Assembly (NCBI RefSeq): GCF_029852145.1 | Contig: NC_079977.1 | Coordinates: 4,053,879-4,117,878 of the forward strand | DNA from: Microplitis mediator | Taxonomy: Eukaryota; Arthropoda; Insecta; Hymenoptera; Braconidae | Direction: 5' to 3' | Length of the DNA: 64,000 bases | In this document: one piece after another, positions 21,400-32,900 of the stretch | Layout: every line of letters starts with the position of its first letter | Numbering within the stretch: position 1 is the stretch's first letter | Notes under the pieces: generated by a model | The model's database searches: none | The model's input: the letters and a program-made list of their open reading frames with translations, nothing else | Told to the model about the DNA's origin: nothing | Program-made: the position numbers and the translations under genes

Positions 21400-22740
21400 A
21401 ATTATCATACGAGTACTAATGAGTTGATTTAGATTGATGTGTTTTTCAATTATTGAAAATAATATGGTTTTTTTTGGTCTTTATAAATTATGGTGTCTGT
21501 CTATATGTATTCCATAGCTCAGTTTTTAAACTTCCTGCTATGAAAATTGTAAATTTTTCAAAATTCGGGAAGTTATTGTTTTCATCCCGATTTTCAAAAA
21601 TTGAGTTTTCATCAGATCTCAACGTTTTGTGATCCTAGGAAGCTATCCAACCATTTCCAGAATTATGTTCGATGGTCTGTATATATGTATATATGTGTGT
21701 GCGCGTGTGTGTGTTGCGTATGTGTATGGATGTAAGCTCTCCATATATTTTTAATGACCCGCATGGAAAAGCTATATATTGTTAAAAGTATATAAAAAAA
21801 TATATGATGAATATGTGATAAATATATAGCGGCAAAAATATCTATATTGAAAAATAATTTTTTTTTTACATATATTGGATTATATATTTATCATAATATA
21901 TTTACTTGTATATAATGTTTTGTATTTTTCTATATATATTATCTCATATAATGCTCAATATATTCTTATCATATATGGATAGTATATATATAAATTATAA
22001 GTATAATATAATAAACTTGATATATATATCCATATATTTTGACTCATATAATTAGTGGTATATGGTCTCTATATAATTGATTATATATGAAAGAATTTAT
22101 ATGATTAAATATATGGTTCGCGGTATATTGGAATTATATTTTGCCAGTATATTAAAACTTATATTTTTCGCAATATATTGAAAATTTTATTTTTTTAATA
22201 TACTTTTTCAATTTCTACACGATTCCACAAAAAAAAGTCAAATTTATTCTTTTTTCTCCTTCTTTTCATTGACCTTATTATTACTGGCAATAACCTAAGA
22301 AAAGTAAAAAAAGTGCCATATATTTTACAATATATTGGAAACCATATATTTCGCAATATATTGGAAAACATATATAAAAAATATAAAAAATACTATATAT
22401 TAATTAATATACTACTTTCAATATAATATATCAATATAAAAAAGATATATTAAAATATATATGTAAAACATACATAAAAAGTCATATATTTATAAATATA
22501 TTGATAATATATTCTAGCAATATATTTTTTTTCAATATATTATCATATATTAATACGGCAAAAATATAAATATTATTTTATATATTGTACAATATATCAC
22601 ATTATAATATTCATATATTCTATCATATATGTTTTCACATATAAAGTTTTTTCATGCGGGGAATTAACCGATTAAGATGGTTCTTGCGACAATCGAACGA
22701 GTTTTTTGACCGTCGAGATTTTTTTGAATGATCTAATTAT
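21400..22740. repeat. Interspersed repeat between copies 4 and 5, with AT-rich insertion
   Basis: 21,400-21,757 matches the upstream/interspersed repeat of the array (TTCCATAGCTCAGTTTTTAA, CCATTTCCAGAATTATGTTC). It is interrupted at 21,758 and resumes at 22,661 with TTAACCGATTAAGATGG. Confidence 0.65.
21758..22660. mobile_element. AT-rich CCCGCATGGAAAA element, uninterrupted copy
   Basis: 903 bp, near-identical to 8,661-10,221 minus the nested MITE. It keeps the empty site GAAAAGCTATATATTG where the other copy is interrupted. Confidence 0.8.
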
Positions 22741-22777
22741 ACGAATCGTCATCAATCAAACATCATATATTTTTCCA

Positions 22778-23117
22778 CACTAAAAAAAAAAATTATTTGA
22801 GCCAAAGAAATCGTATATTTGGATATGGCCAAATAAATATTGAATTGTGAGAAAGATATAATATATTTAAGTAGTCTAATTGCGTGAAATAAGATATTTA
22901 TTTGTGGTAAAGAAATGATCCAATTGCTACAAATAAATAAGGGCTTCAAATATATGTATAGTATCGCCAAATTTTCGGTTATTCGTCACAAATTTAATAT
23001 CTTTACCACAAATAAATGATATATTTCCGTCAAATTATGAAATTATTTGAACCAACTGTTATATTTAGTTGTACCAAATATATTTATTTGTATGAGAAAT
23101 ATTTATTTTTTTCAGTG
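22778..23117. mobile_element. CACTRAAAAAA MITE in the 3' flank of copy 5
   Basis: Ends CACTAAAAAAAAAAATTATT and AAATATTTATTTTTTTCAGTG, inserted into the conserved TTTTTCC..CATACATAAATAAAG text of the 3' flank. The interior carries repeated ATTTGTGGTAAAGAAAT-like blocks. Confidence 0.65.
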
Positions 23118-23329
23118 CATACATAAATAAAGAAGACAAAAATAAAAAACGTACAAACTTTTATTTGCGAAATATTTTATAAAATAAATCCAGTCGAATA
23201 CAAACTTAAATTTTAAAAGGATCAAAAGAAATGTTGATTTTTATTATAAAAATTCAAAAACAATAAAGACCTCCATTTTCACAAAACTCTTGCGGGCGCC
23301 GCATAACCGAATGTACGATATGGATTTGC

Positions 23330-25177
23330 TCAAATCTCGGGTGTGAAATCTTTGTAACGAATCATTCTATCAACTTGGCATTCGTGATCCCATAGATAAC
23401 TCTCTCTAGGATTGTTAATTAGATTAAAAGACTGATCAAAGTAAATTTGGATACTTTGCAAGTTGTATGCTCCCTGACTCGGCAACAAAAAAAGATTACT
23501 GTTATTTCAAGTTTACTTATAAATATAAAAATATAAATGAAAAAAATGAAAAATCGACTTACAAATGCTCCTGCTGAACATATTATCTTAGCTGTCGTGC
23601 CCTTTAAACTCTTGGAAACAGCATCAGCTATTGCTTGACGAGTATAATTATTTCCGGGAATAATATTTGACTCACGTAAAATAACATTCATATTATATTT
23701 ATCAAATAACTCAATAGACTTTTTATAATATTTAAATGGGCTATCAAGGCCCTTAAAGTAAGCGGAACATCGGGCTCCAATTGACCACTGGAATCCGAAA
23801 TCCTCCGCGAAGTCATCAATTTTATGATTCCATTTTTCGAGGAGTTCATTCTGGATCGAAGATATATTTTTCGGATCAAAATTATCCCTTTTCCCTTCAC
23901 AATCAAATTTAATATCATCATTGAATTTATATGTGAATGAAAATATATACCATGGGTATTTCGGTAAAGCACATTTACTAACATCAACTTCATAACAGTC
24001 AAAATTATCCAACGCCTGCTCCAATATATAATAGCCATTATCGTCTTTCCTGAAAGTTTAAATTTTTTAATTTATTGCCGAAATTTTTTAATTTATTCCA
24101 AAAAAGTTCCGCATGTGGAGCTTCTAAATATGAGAAAGATTAGAACTTCGAATGGAACTTTTTTGGAACGTTAGTAATTTTGATGGTAAATAAAAAGTTT
24201 TTATGAGCATATTTTGAGTTAAAAAAGGACGTTTTTGGAACTTTTTTGGAATTTTATATGGACATTCCAAAAAAGTTCCAAAATCACTACTTTTGAACTT
24301 TTTATAGAACAAAAAAAAGCGTCCATAAATAATCCCAAAAAAGTTCCAAGAACGTCTTTTTTTTACTCTAAATTTGCTCATAAAAACTTTTTTTTTACCA
24401 TCAAAATAACTTACGTTCCAAAAAAATTCCATTCGAAGTTCTAATCTGTCTCATGTTTAGAAATTCCACATGCGGATTTTTTTTTGGAATCTTTTTGGAA
24501 CTAATTTTTTTTACACGGGAGGGGAAGGGGAGAATAGGGTACCCGGGAAAAAATGATTTTGCCTAATTATATATAATTATATATAAGACCTTATATATAA
24601 TTAGATCTAAAAATTGGCCAGGTCTAATTATATATAATTTATATATAATTATATATAGGTTATATATGATTATATATAATACGTTATATATAATTAGATC
24701 TGAAAATTGGCCAGGTCTAATTATATATAATCATATATAAGTTATATATACTCATATATAATTAGATATGATTATGTATAATACATATATATCATATTTT
24801 ATATATAATTAGATCCGAAAATTAGGCGGGTTTCATCATATATATGATTATGTGTAATTTATATACAATTACGTATGTTCATGTACGATTAATATTGAAG
24901 TATTCAGAGGGAAGTTTTTTTTTTAATTATACGTTTAATTATACATAAGTTTATTACTTTTTTAACAGACTGAAAAATATAATGTAACGCTTCGTAAACA
25001 TTTTAAAATTATAATTTATAGTAAAATTGTAATTATTATTTCTGTAAATATACACCTAAAACTATAATGCATTTAACGAGTACTGATTATGAAATATCAA
25101 TAAAGACCATAGAGCATCTAATATATTAAATAAGAAAAACTAAATATTAAATATATTCTATAAATAAAATATTAACT

Positions 25178-25210
<33 letters not shown>

Positions 25211-27249
25211 TTAATTTATATTTGATTATATATAGATTTAAAGATCTAAAATATAATAAAAATTACTATATATGGGTCTATATAGGTCAGGTCTAATCAG
25301 ATCTAATCATATATAGACCCATGTACAACTATATATGGGTATATACTATTATATATATTCCATATACAATCATATATAATTAGGCAAAATCATTTTGTCC
25401 CGGGATATAATTAGATCTAATTATATATAAGGCTATATATACTTATATATAGGTCTATATATAACCATATATATTCTATATATAATCATATATAATTAGG
25501 CAAAATCATTTTTTTCCCGGTATAATTAGGTCTAATTATATATAAGACTATATATACTTATATATAGGCCTATATATAACCATATATAAGTATATATAAT
25601 ACCATATATAATTATATATATTCCATATATAATCATATATAATTATATATAATTAGGCAAAATCATTTTTTCCCGGGTACCCCCAGTATTTTGTAAAAAA
25701 AGTTTATTTTTTTAAATATTTCCCGCATGAAAATATCATATATGGTAAAGATATATTAAAAAATATATGTTACAGATATAAATATATATTGACAATACAT
25801 GAAATCTTATATAGAACTATGTATAGATTTTGGCCGATTTTATTATATTTCTATATATGTTTTCTCTTATATGATTTTATATATTTCCGTACAACTTCAA
25901 TATATTATTTATATATTTGAAAACTTGAAATTTTAATGTATTCAAAAATAAATGCTATTTATATATGAAAACAAATAAGAATACATGTATAATTCATCAG
26001 TATATGGCACGATATATTTACCATGTATTTAACTTTATAAATTTTTGTATATTTTTCGATATATAGAACCATATAAGTCTCCTCATATATGTAAGAATAA
26101 ATAAAATCTATTCTTTTTCTGTCTTCCTCTCTCAGTTATAAGATTCAAATATTGTGTTCAGAATATATATATATATTAGGGTGTCCCAAAAAAAAAGAAT
26201 ATTTTTTTTTTTAACGTCTTATAGACTCAAAAGTTACTTCATATTATAAATAGAATCCTCACAAAATTTCAGCCAGATATCTTTAAAATTGAGCTATCAC
26301 GGAAGGGGGTCCCCTTTCCCATTTAAAATACACACGAAAATTTTTCATTCTAGTTTTTCGTTATTAAGACTATGAAAAAAATTTTTTTTTCAATTTCGCC
26401 TAATATGATTTTGTAGGAAATTAAATTCTCTACAAAAAAGTGCTGATGCATTATATACGTCAAACGAACTGGGAAAAAGTTACGGGGCTTCAAAAATCAA
26501 CAAAAATTTAGTTTAATCAGTGTTTAATTTTTTATATTATTTTTCATTTTTATTGACTCAAAAATTTTTTTTTTCAATTTTTAACGAGCACGCTCTTGTA
26601 GGAAATTTAATTTTCTACAAAAAGTATGTGATAACATATATACGTCAAATGAATAAGAAAAAAGTTACAGGGCTTTAAATGTCGACGAAAAATGAAGTTT
26701 AAAAAATATTAATTTTTTGAACTAAAATGAACTTCATTTTTCGTCGACATTAAAAGCCCTGTAACTTTTTTCTCATTCATTTGACGTATATATGTTATCA
26801 CATACTTTTTGTAGAAAATTAAATTTCCTACAAGAGCGTGCTCGTTAAAAATTGAAAAAAAAAATTTTTGAGTCAATAAAAATGAAAAATAATATAAAAA
26901 ATTAAACACTGATTAAACTAAATTTTTGTTGATTTTTGAAGCCCCGTAACTTTTTCCCAGTTCGTTTGACGTATATAATGCATCAGCACTTTTTTGTAGA
27001 GAATTTAATTTCCTACAAAATCATACTAGGCGAAATTGAAAAAAAAATTTTTTTCATAGTCTTAATAACGAAAAACTAGAATGAAAAATTTTCGTGTGTA
27101 TTTTAAATGGGAAAGGGGACCCCCCTCTGTGATAGCTCAATTTCAAAGATATCTGGCTGAAATTTTGTGAGGATTCTTTTTATAATATGAAGTAACTTTC
27201 GAGCCCATAAGACGTTAAAAAAAAAAATATTCTTTTTTTTTGGGACACC

Positions 27250-27289
<40 letters not shown>

Positions 27290-29880
27290 CTAACTTATAA
27301 GTTTACATGTATGATTATATAAATATATACAATACATGTATTAACTTATAAACTTACGTATATAATTAATTATATTAAAACTTACTATATTATATATAAG
27401 AAAATATATATCATTTTTGGCCACTTATATGGCTCCATATTGATTATATATTTTTCCATATATTTTTATCATATATATGGTATTTTCATGCGGGTTTGAT
27501 GCTAAACTTTTTCAAAATTCGAGTGTCAGTTATTTAATATCCAGAAATTTTTTTTTTCACCTGTTTTAAGAGGTACCATTTTTTCTATTCATTTTGAATA
27601 TCATAAAAAAAAAGATTTGAGGTATTTGAGTCCCCGAAAATTTAGTATTTCCTTCAGCGCCCCCCCCCCCTATATTTTTTCCCCCAAATTTATTTAAAAT
27701 TATGTCTGATACTTACGAGAGTGTTGGATATTTAATAGTAGGATCTTCATAAACCTTTCTTTCGTGAGTAAATATAATATTAAGATGCTCACCGCGAAAA
27801 TCATACCGGATCAGTTTATCACGCGGGCATACGTATGGATTTGTATGTAAGCCGTTATTTTTGACGGCATCAATTGGCTTGAAGGATTTATCTAAGTAGA
27901 TTGTTATCGCCTCAAACTCAATATCGTCAGTTCCCTAAAGAAAATGAAAGTAAATATTGATAAATATTCCAAACTCGTATGAAAAAACAATATATGGTTA
28001 AAATATATAAAATCATATATGTTTGCAACGAAAAATATATGATATATTATATTGTATATTATGAAAAGCCATATAGAGATTTTCGCCGATTTAATATAAA
28101 ATTATATACAGTAGTAAATATATGTATTCCATATATGTCTTATATGTTTTTTATATTAAGCTATATATACATTTACATTTACCTTATAATATATTGTATT
28201 GATATATTTCCTTTTATATTCAAAAAATATAAAATTTTTATATGAAATGAAATATATGGTAGCATATAATTTATATTATATATGGCACCATATATTTTCT
28301 TTGTTATATTTAAGCATATATTTTATTCAGTGTATGTATATGTATATGGGTATATATATTCGCAACAAATTAACTAATTTTGAAAATTTTAACTGCAGTT
28401 TAAAGAGTATATTAAAATTTATATCTAATTTAATTGGAGTTGGTCATACGAATAAGAAACTTTTTTTTTCCATACACAATATAAATATATGTTTTTATAT
28501 ATGATCAGAATATATTTTTCGTATATGATAGAAATATATATTTTTATGTATGATAAAAATATAGTTTTCGTATATGACAAGAATATATATTTTCATATAT
28601 GATAAAAATATATTTTTTGTATATGATTGACATATATATTTTATATATGCTAAACATATACGGGCTTGTATATAATGAATATTATATTTTCTAATATTAA
28701 AAAAAATATCAGAAAATATAGTTAAATTCGCCACATATATTTTCTGATATTTACCATATATTTTTATTTATATTTTGGCCATATATGATATTTTCATATA
28801 TGAAAATATAGTTTCCATATATGACAAGAATATATATTTTCATATATGATAAAAATATATTTTTTGTATATGATTGACATATATATTTTATACATGCTAA
28901 ACATATACGGACTCGTATATGATAAATATTATATTTTTTAATATTAAAAAAAATATCAGAAAATATAGTTAAATTCGCCACATATATTTTCTGATATTTA
29001 TCATATATTTTTACATATTTTGACCATATATGTTATTTTCATACGGGAAACTTTCTGCTGTTTCCGCGCTCAGAGAGTTTGAAAACGTTATTTTTTGGGC
29101 TCGTTAAAAAAGTTATACGGAATTTTACAAAATTCTATCAGAGATAATTTATAGGCAATAAAATTGTCTACAGAATTTAAATTTTCAGATTTTTCAGAAT
29201 ATCGCTAACGTCAGTAAAATAAAAATTTATCATTAAATTATCTTACGGAAATCGGTGCGCATCGGAGTAAAACTTTTTTGCCCCCAATAGCCGAAGACAC
29301 AGCATCTGATATTTGTTGAGCTGTGTAATTTTTGCCAGGAGTAATATTTGCTTCACTCAGAATGTTACTCAAATTATATTTTTTATACAACTCAGATGAT
29401 TTATCATAATATTTAGTTGCATTACTAATTTCATTTATTTCCGAAGTGCAGCCTCCAAAACGTCCCCATATTAGTTCCGTTGAAAGTGCAGGATATGTGT
29501 AATCATCAACAGACTTCCAATTTTTTTTCAACTCATATTGAATCGATATTGGTACGGTTACCGGGTTGAATCCTTTGATAGAGTTTAAGCACTTTAATGA
29601 CGGATCGTTAGGTAACTGATGCAAAAATTCAGAAATACCCCACGGGTTCTGCTGTTCATCGCAAATTACGGTCTTTAGATGGGATTTTTGGTAACATTCT
29701 TTCGCAGTTATTTCTTGGGTGAATATCACAAAAAGATCCTCATTTTCTTCACTGGAATTTAAAAAATTATTAAATACTTCTCTATTACTTGAGCTCCGAA
29801 TAATTTAATTGTTACCATTTGATGTTTAGCACCGAAAATATCAATGTCAAGACGAAAATAAAATTTTTTATAGAATTCAT
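23330..29880 (-). CDS. Secreted two-domain RNase T2-like protein, copy 5 (complete, most diverged, transposon-filled introns)
   Basis: Exons 29880-29816, 29751-29247, 27934-27717, 24049-23563, 23473-23330; joined frame 472 codons plus stop, with all splice sites intact although introns 2 and 3 have grown to 1.3 and 3.7 kb by transposon insertion. Domain 1 has WGISEF and WGRFGGC. Domain 2 has WYIFSF and QWSIGARC. Catalytic residues are absent as in the other copies. It is the most divergent copy, in exon 2, exon 3 and exon 5 (ending KDFTPEI), and lies at the right end of the array. It is probably an older paralogue. Function unknown; predicted secreted. Confidence 0.8.
24097..24492. mobile_element. 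Foldback MITE in intron 3 of copy 5
   Basis: Arms ATTCCAAAAAAGTTCCGCAT.. and ..CCACATGCGGATTTTTTTTT are reverse complements over nearly the whole length, so the element can form one long hairpin. The two opposed open frames inside are mirror images of the palindrome. Confidence 0.75.
24542..25677. mobile_element. CCCGGGAAAAAATGATTTTG AT-rich element
   Basis: Ends CCCGGGAAAAAATGATTTTG and CAAAATCATTTTTTCCCGGG are perfect reverse complements. The interior is mostly TATATAATTA repeats. The terminal block recurs internally (about 25,380-25,402 and 25,499-25,520), suggesting internal tandem duplications. Confidence 0.75.
25722..27494. mobile_element. AT-rich CCCGCATGAAAA element carrying a nested foldback
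   Basis: Ends CCCGCATGAAAATATCATAT and GGTATTTTCATGCGGG. Same broad family as 4,524-5,341 and 8,661-10,221. A 1.07-kb foldback (26,179-27,250) is inserted in its AT run. Confidence 0.75.
26179..27250. mobile_element. GGGTGTCCC foldback element (about 1.07 kb)
   Basis: Perfect-looking long hairpin: it begins GGGTGTCCCAAAAAAAAAGA and ends with the reverse complement ..TTTTTGGGACACCC. Arms are about 530 bp, flanked by TA within an AT microsatellite. Short open frames inside are mirrored and not genes. Confidence 0.85.
27974..29047. mobile_element. AT-rich CCCGTATG element in intron 2 of copy 5 (reverse orientation)
   Basis: Begins CTCGTATGAAAAAACAATAT and ends TTATTTTCATACGGG. It is the 4,524-5,341 family in reverse, with a tandemly repeated end (about 28,660-28,800 and 28,900-29,047). 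Confidence 0.7.
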
Positions 29881-29930
29881 AGTAGAAATTGTCTGAATTT
29901 TACCGCGGCTGAGCAGCCTCAACCTCGAAC

Positions 29931-29962
29931 TGAAGACGCGGCGTTTCAACGGTTCATATATA
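29931..29962 (-). promoter_or_regulatory. TATA + initiator core promoter, RNase T2-like copy 5
   Basis: TATATATGAA at 29,962-29,953 and initiator A at 29,931, 31 bp apart, ATG at 29,880. Homology to the other copies' upstream region ends near 30,288, which marks the right end of the array. Confidence 0.7.
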
Positions 29963-30549
29963 CTGAGTTCATTGATTCACGATTGGGTAATTCTGGATAC
30001 TAACGTCAACATTTGGAAGGGATTCAAATATAACGAGTTCAAAGATCAATTTTTTGAATAGATATCTCTGATAGATTTAAATGCAAACAAAACTATAACT
30101 TTGTGGATTTAAAAAAAACCATCTACGGAAATTTTAATGTCGGTAGATAAGATTAGAATATACTTATATATTTTTTCAAGTTTCGTAAACACTTTGGTCA
30201 TAAAAAATATAAATATTATGGTAAAAAAAATTCATAGTGTAGACGAAAATAATTTAGATAAATAAAAACATCATAAGAGTACTAATAATAATAATAATTT
30301 ATTATTTAGCAGGACCTACATTTTATATACCAACATATTTTCGATTTTTTTCAAACTAATAAAAATTATTACAACAGCTTTCTATATTTCTCATTATACT
30401 TAATTAGGTAACTCAAATTTACCATCATGTTTTTATCAAACTTTACCATCGTCTGTGTCTTTTTTCAAGTTAAATTCAAATTTATTCAGTCTCTGAGTTT
30501 GCTATCTCACTTAGACAGTTTATTATACAACGAGAATCCTTCATAGTTA

Positions 30550-31275
30550 AGGGGGATAGCCACTGTGAAATTTCAGAAAAAAAAATTTTTTTTTTTCATT
30601 AAATCAAAGTTTATACGTCCAAAAATATGAATCTAGAGTTTTATATGAAAATTCCGAATATTTTTCAAGTTATAGTCATTTTTGTGACAGCGCGTCAACT
30701 AACCGTTGCATCAACTAAAAACTTTAAACGCGTTTTTCTCGAAACTACTTTTTTTGAACTGGTGGCATCTGTAATTTGCATAAATATCAACCGATTCGCA
30801 ACTTTTTTTTTTGCCGTATTCGTCTATTCAGTAGCTGAAGTTGCACGTAGGGGATTTTGAAAATTTTGATTTTTAAGATTTTTTAGGGCTGTTTGAATCC
30901 AAAAAAATGAGAAAAAAAAACGAAAAAATTTTTAATATGTCGCCATTTTTTTTCAAATCCAAATTTTCAAAATCCCCTACGTGGAACGATAACTACATGC
31001 ATACAGATCACAACGCCGTTTGGTTTTTTTGTTTCTGATAATCCGTTTTTGAGTTAGAGATAACACCGTGGTGGGGGAAATTGTTTTGGTGCTCCACAAA
31101 AATGCTTATAACTTTGTAACAACATGAAATTTTTTAATAAAAATTTAGGAGAATTATCTTCAATGTATACTTTATAAAACAAAAAAAACCCGATCCCCAA
31201 ATTCCTTTATTATTCCAGTCAAAAAAATTCCCGAAAATCACCTATTTTTTCGATCCTCACAGTGGCTATCCCCCT
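30550..31275. mobile_element. AGGGGGATAGCCACTGTGA element
   Basis: Perfect 19-bp inverted ends AGGGGGATAGCCACTGTGA / TCACAGTGGCTATCCCCCT, flanked by TA (also readable as TTAA). 726 bp, no credible coding region; a 77-codon frame within is not conserved-looking. Confidence 0.8.
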
Positions 31276-31342
31276 TAATTGTTTTTTCCGCAGTCTTCGC
31301 TCTCTTTCTTATTGCTACCAAATTCCCTTTGTTTCTATGGTA

Positions 31343-31877
31343 CTGAAGTTAGCCGACGTTTAGTAATTTTTGAAGTTTTTTAGAAACGATAAATCATAAA
31401 AAAAAAATATTAAAAAAAATTGCACTTATAGTTTTTTAAATTTTCTACAAGTGCATATTTATAGATTTTTTTTTGTAATTAATTTGTTAAAAAAAAATCC
31501 GATAATTGTTAATTGTATGCAAACTTTAGGATCATTTGTTTCTAGTATGATAATTATGAGTAAATTTACAAATTTCTCTACTTAAATACTCTGGAGTTAT
31601 TCGATTAATCATTTCATAAACTAATATGTATTATATTTTATTCTTTGGTCAATAGACACTAATGAGTTGATTAAAATTAGGATTTTGAAGTTAGAAGATA
31701 GTTAAATATTTTCAAATTTTTCTTTAATACCTCAATTAAAAAAAGAAAAAAAACTTAAAAAAATGCACATGTAGGAAATTAAAAAAACTATCAGTGCAAT
31801 TTTTAAAAATATTTTTTAAAAATAATTTACCGTTTTAAAAAAAAATTCAAAAATTATTAGACGTCTGCTAACTTCAG
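31343..31877. mobile_element. CTGAAGTTAGC MITE upstream of Rif1
   Basis: Inverted ends CTGAAGTTAGCCGACGTTTA and AGACGTCTGCTAACTTCAG. The interior includes TGCACATGTAGGAAAT and its inverted relative. The same sequence is tandemly amplified in Rif1 intron 1. Confidence 0.65.
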
Positions 31878-32525
31878 TCTCATTAAAAAATTTTAAAAAT
31901 CGCCCCCTCGGATCTCAAATCTCGTGATTTATTTCTACAAATAATTTACGTCTATTCAATTTCTTTAATTACCAAAATCTCTTATCAAAAAATTCAAAAT
32001 ATCCATAATTAAATTTCAAAACAAAATTTCATATAATTCAGTGCCAGTTTTTCAAACCGATTTTATTTTTACCCGGGCCTAAATATTACTAGTATATCTA
32101 CATATATACATATATATACATATATACATTAATTAATATATAAATATACTATCAATAATAATTTAAATTCAAACCCAATTTGAATAACTGGCCCGCAAAA
32201 CTTATAAATTTTTCATGAAATTCAAATTTGAATTTCGCGCTCTTTTTTCAAATGTCCCTAGTAAAATCCCTAGGACGCCGACTCGTGACTCGTATCCAAT
32301 TTGGCGGGTTTTTATTCTCACGTTGCTTATCATCTTTCTCATTCCACTGAATCTTAACCTCACACGCCAGAGTAAGAAAGAAAAACGCGCGCCAATTTGA
32401 GCTGTATTCACCCAGCAATGCGTCTCATGTACTAATTACCCTACATTTCATCTGCAACGACCAACGAGGAGAGTTTATATTTGTTCTATTACATACCCAC
32501 ACATCCTCATACATTTAACCTGACA
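31878..32525. other. Intergenic region upstream of Rif1
   Basis: AT-rich spacer. A 61-codon frame on each strand around 32,202-32,411 overlaps the other and has no recognisable motif. No gene supported. Confidence 0.4.
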
Positions 32526-32561
32526 TATATATACACAGTAAGTGCTAATACTGATCAGTGA
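32526..32561 (+). promoter_or_regulatory. Candidate Rif1 core promoter
   Basis: TATATATA (32,526-32,533) followed by the initiator-like TCAGTG with its A at 32,557, 31 bp downstream and 344 bp before the ATG. This is only motif evidence; many housekeeping genes lack TATA, so confidence is limited. Confidence 0.35.
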
Positions 32562-32900
32562 GCACACACTCATACAGTCATACATCAGCGATCGTTGCAG
32601 TACATATTTTATTACATACAAGCTCGGTATGCATTGATTGAAAAAAAATATGTATTGTTTCCTCCATCAGTTAATTAAACTCTCAAGTGCTAACGAATAC
32701 ACTTTCAATAGTGATACTAATTATAAATAATAAATATATAAGTAGGTAAATAATTAGATATATATTTATATATATATGTTGAAAAAAAAACTCGAGTGCT
32801 CCACAAACAAGTGATTTTTTTTTATTTTTTTATTTTAATTAATTATTTGAAGATCTGCTGAAAAATTAGTGGGCGGAATTTGGAAATTCAAATATTCAAA

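Noticed and set aside
24124..24444. Opposed 102- and 69-codon frames
   Set aside because: Mirror images within a foldback palindrome.
1..30290. The array as an integrated bracovirus proviral segment
   Set aside because: RNase T2 genes occur in bracoviruses as far as I recall, but I could not identify segment-junction (DRJ) motifs or other bracoviral genes here; a motif search would be needed.
30627..30860. 77-codon frame
   Set aside because: Lies wholly inside the AGGGGGATAGCC element and has no recognisable domain.
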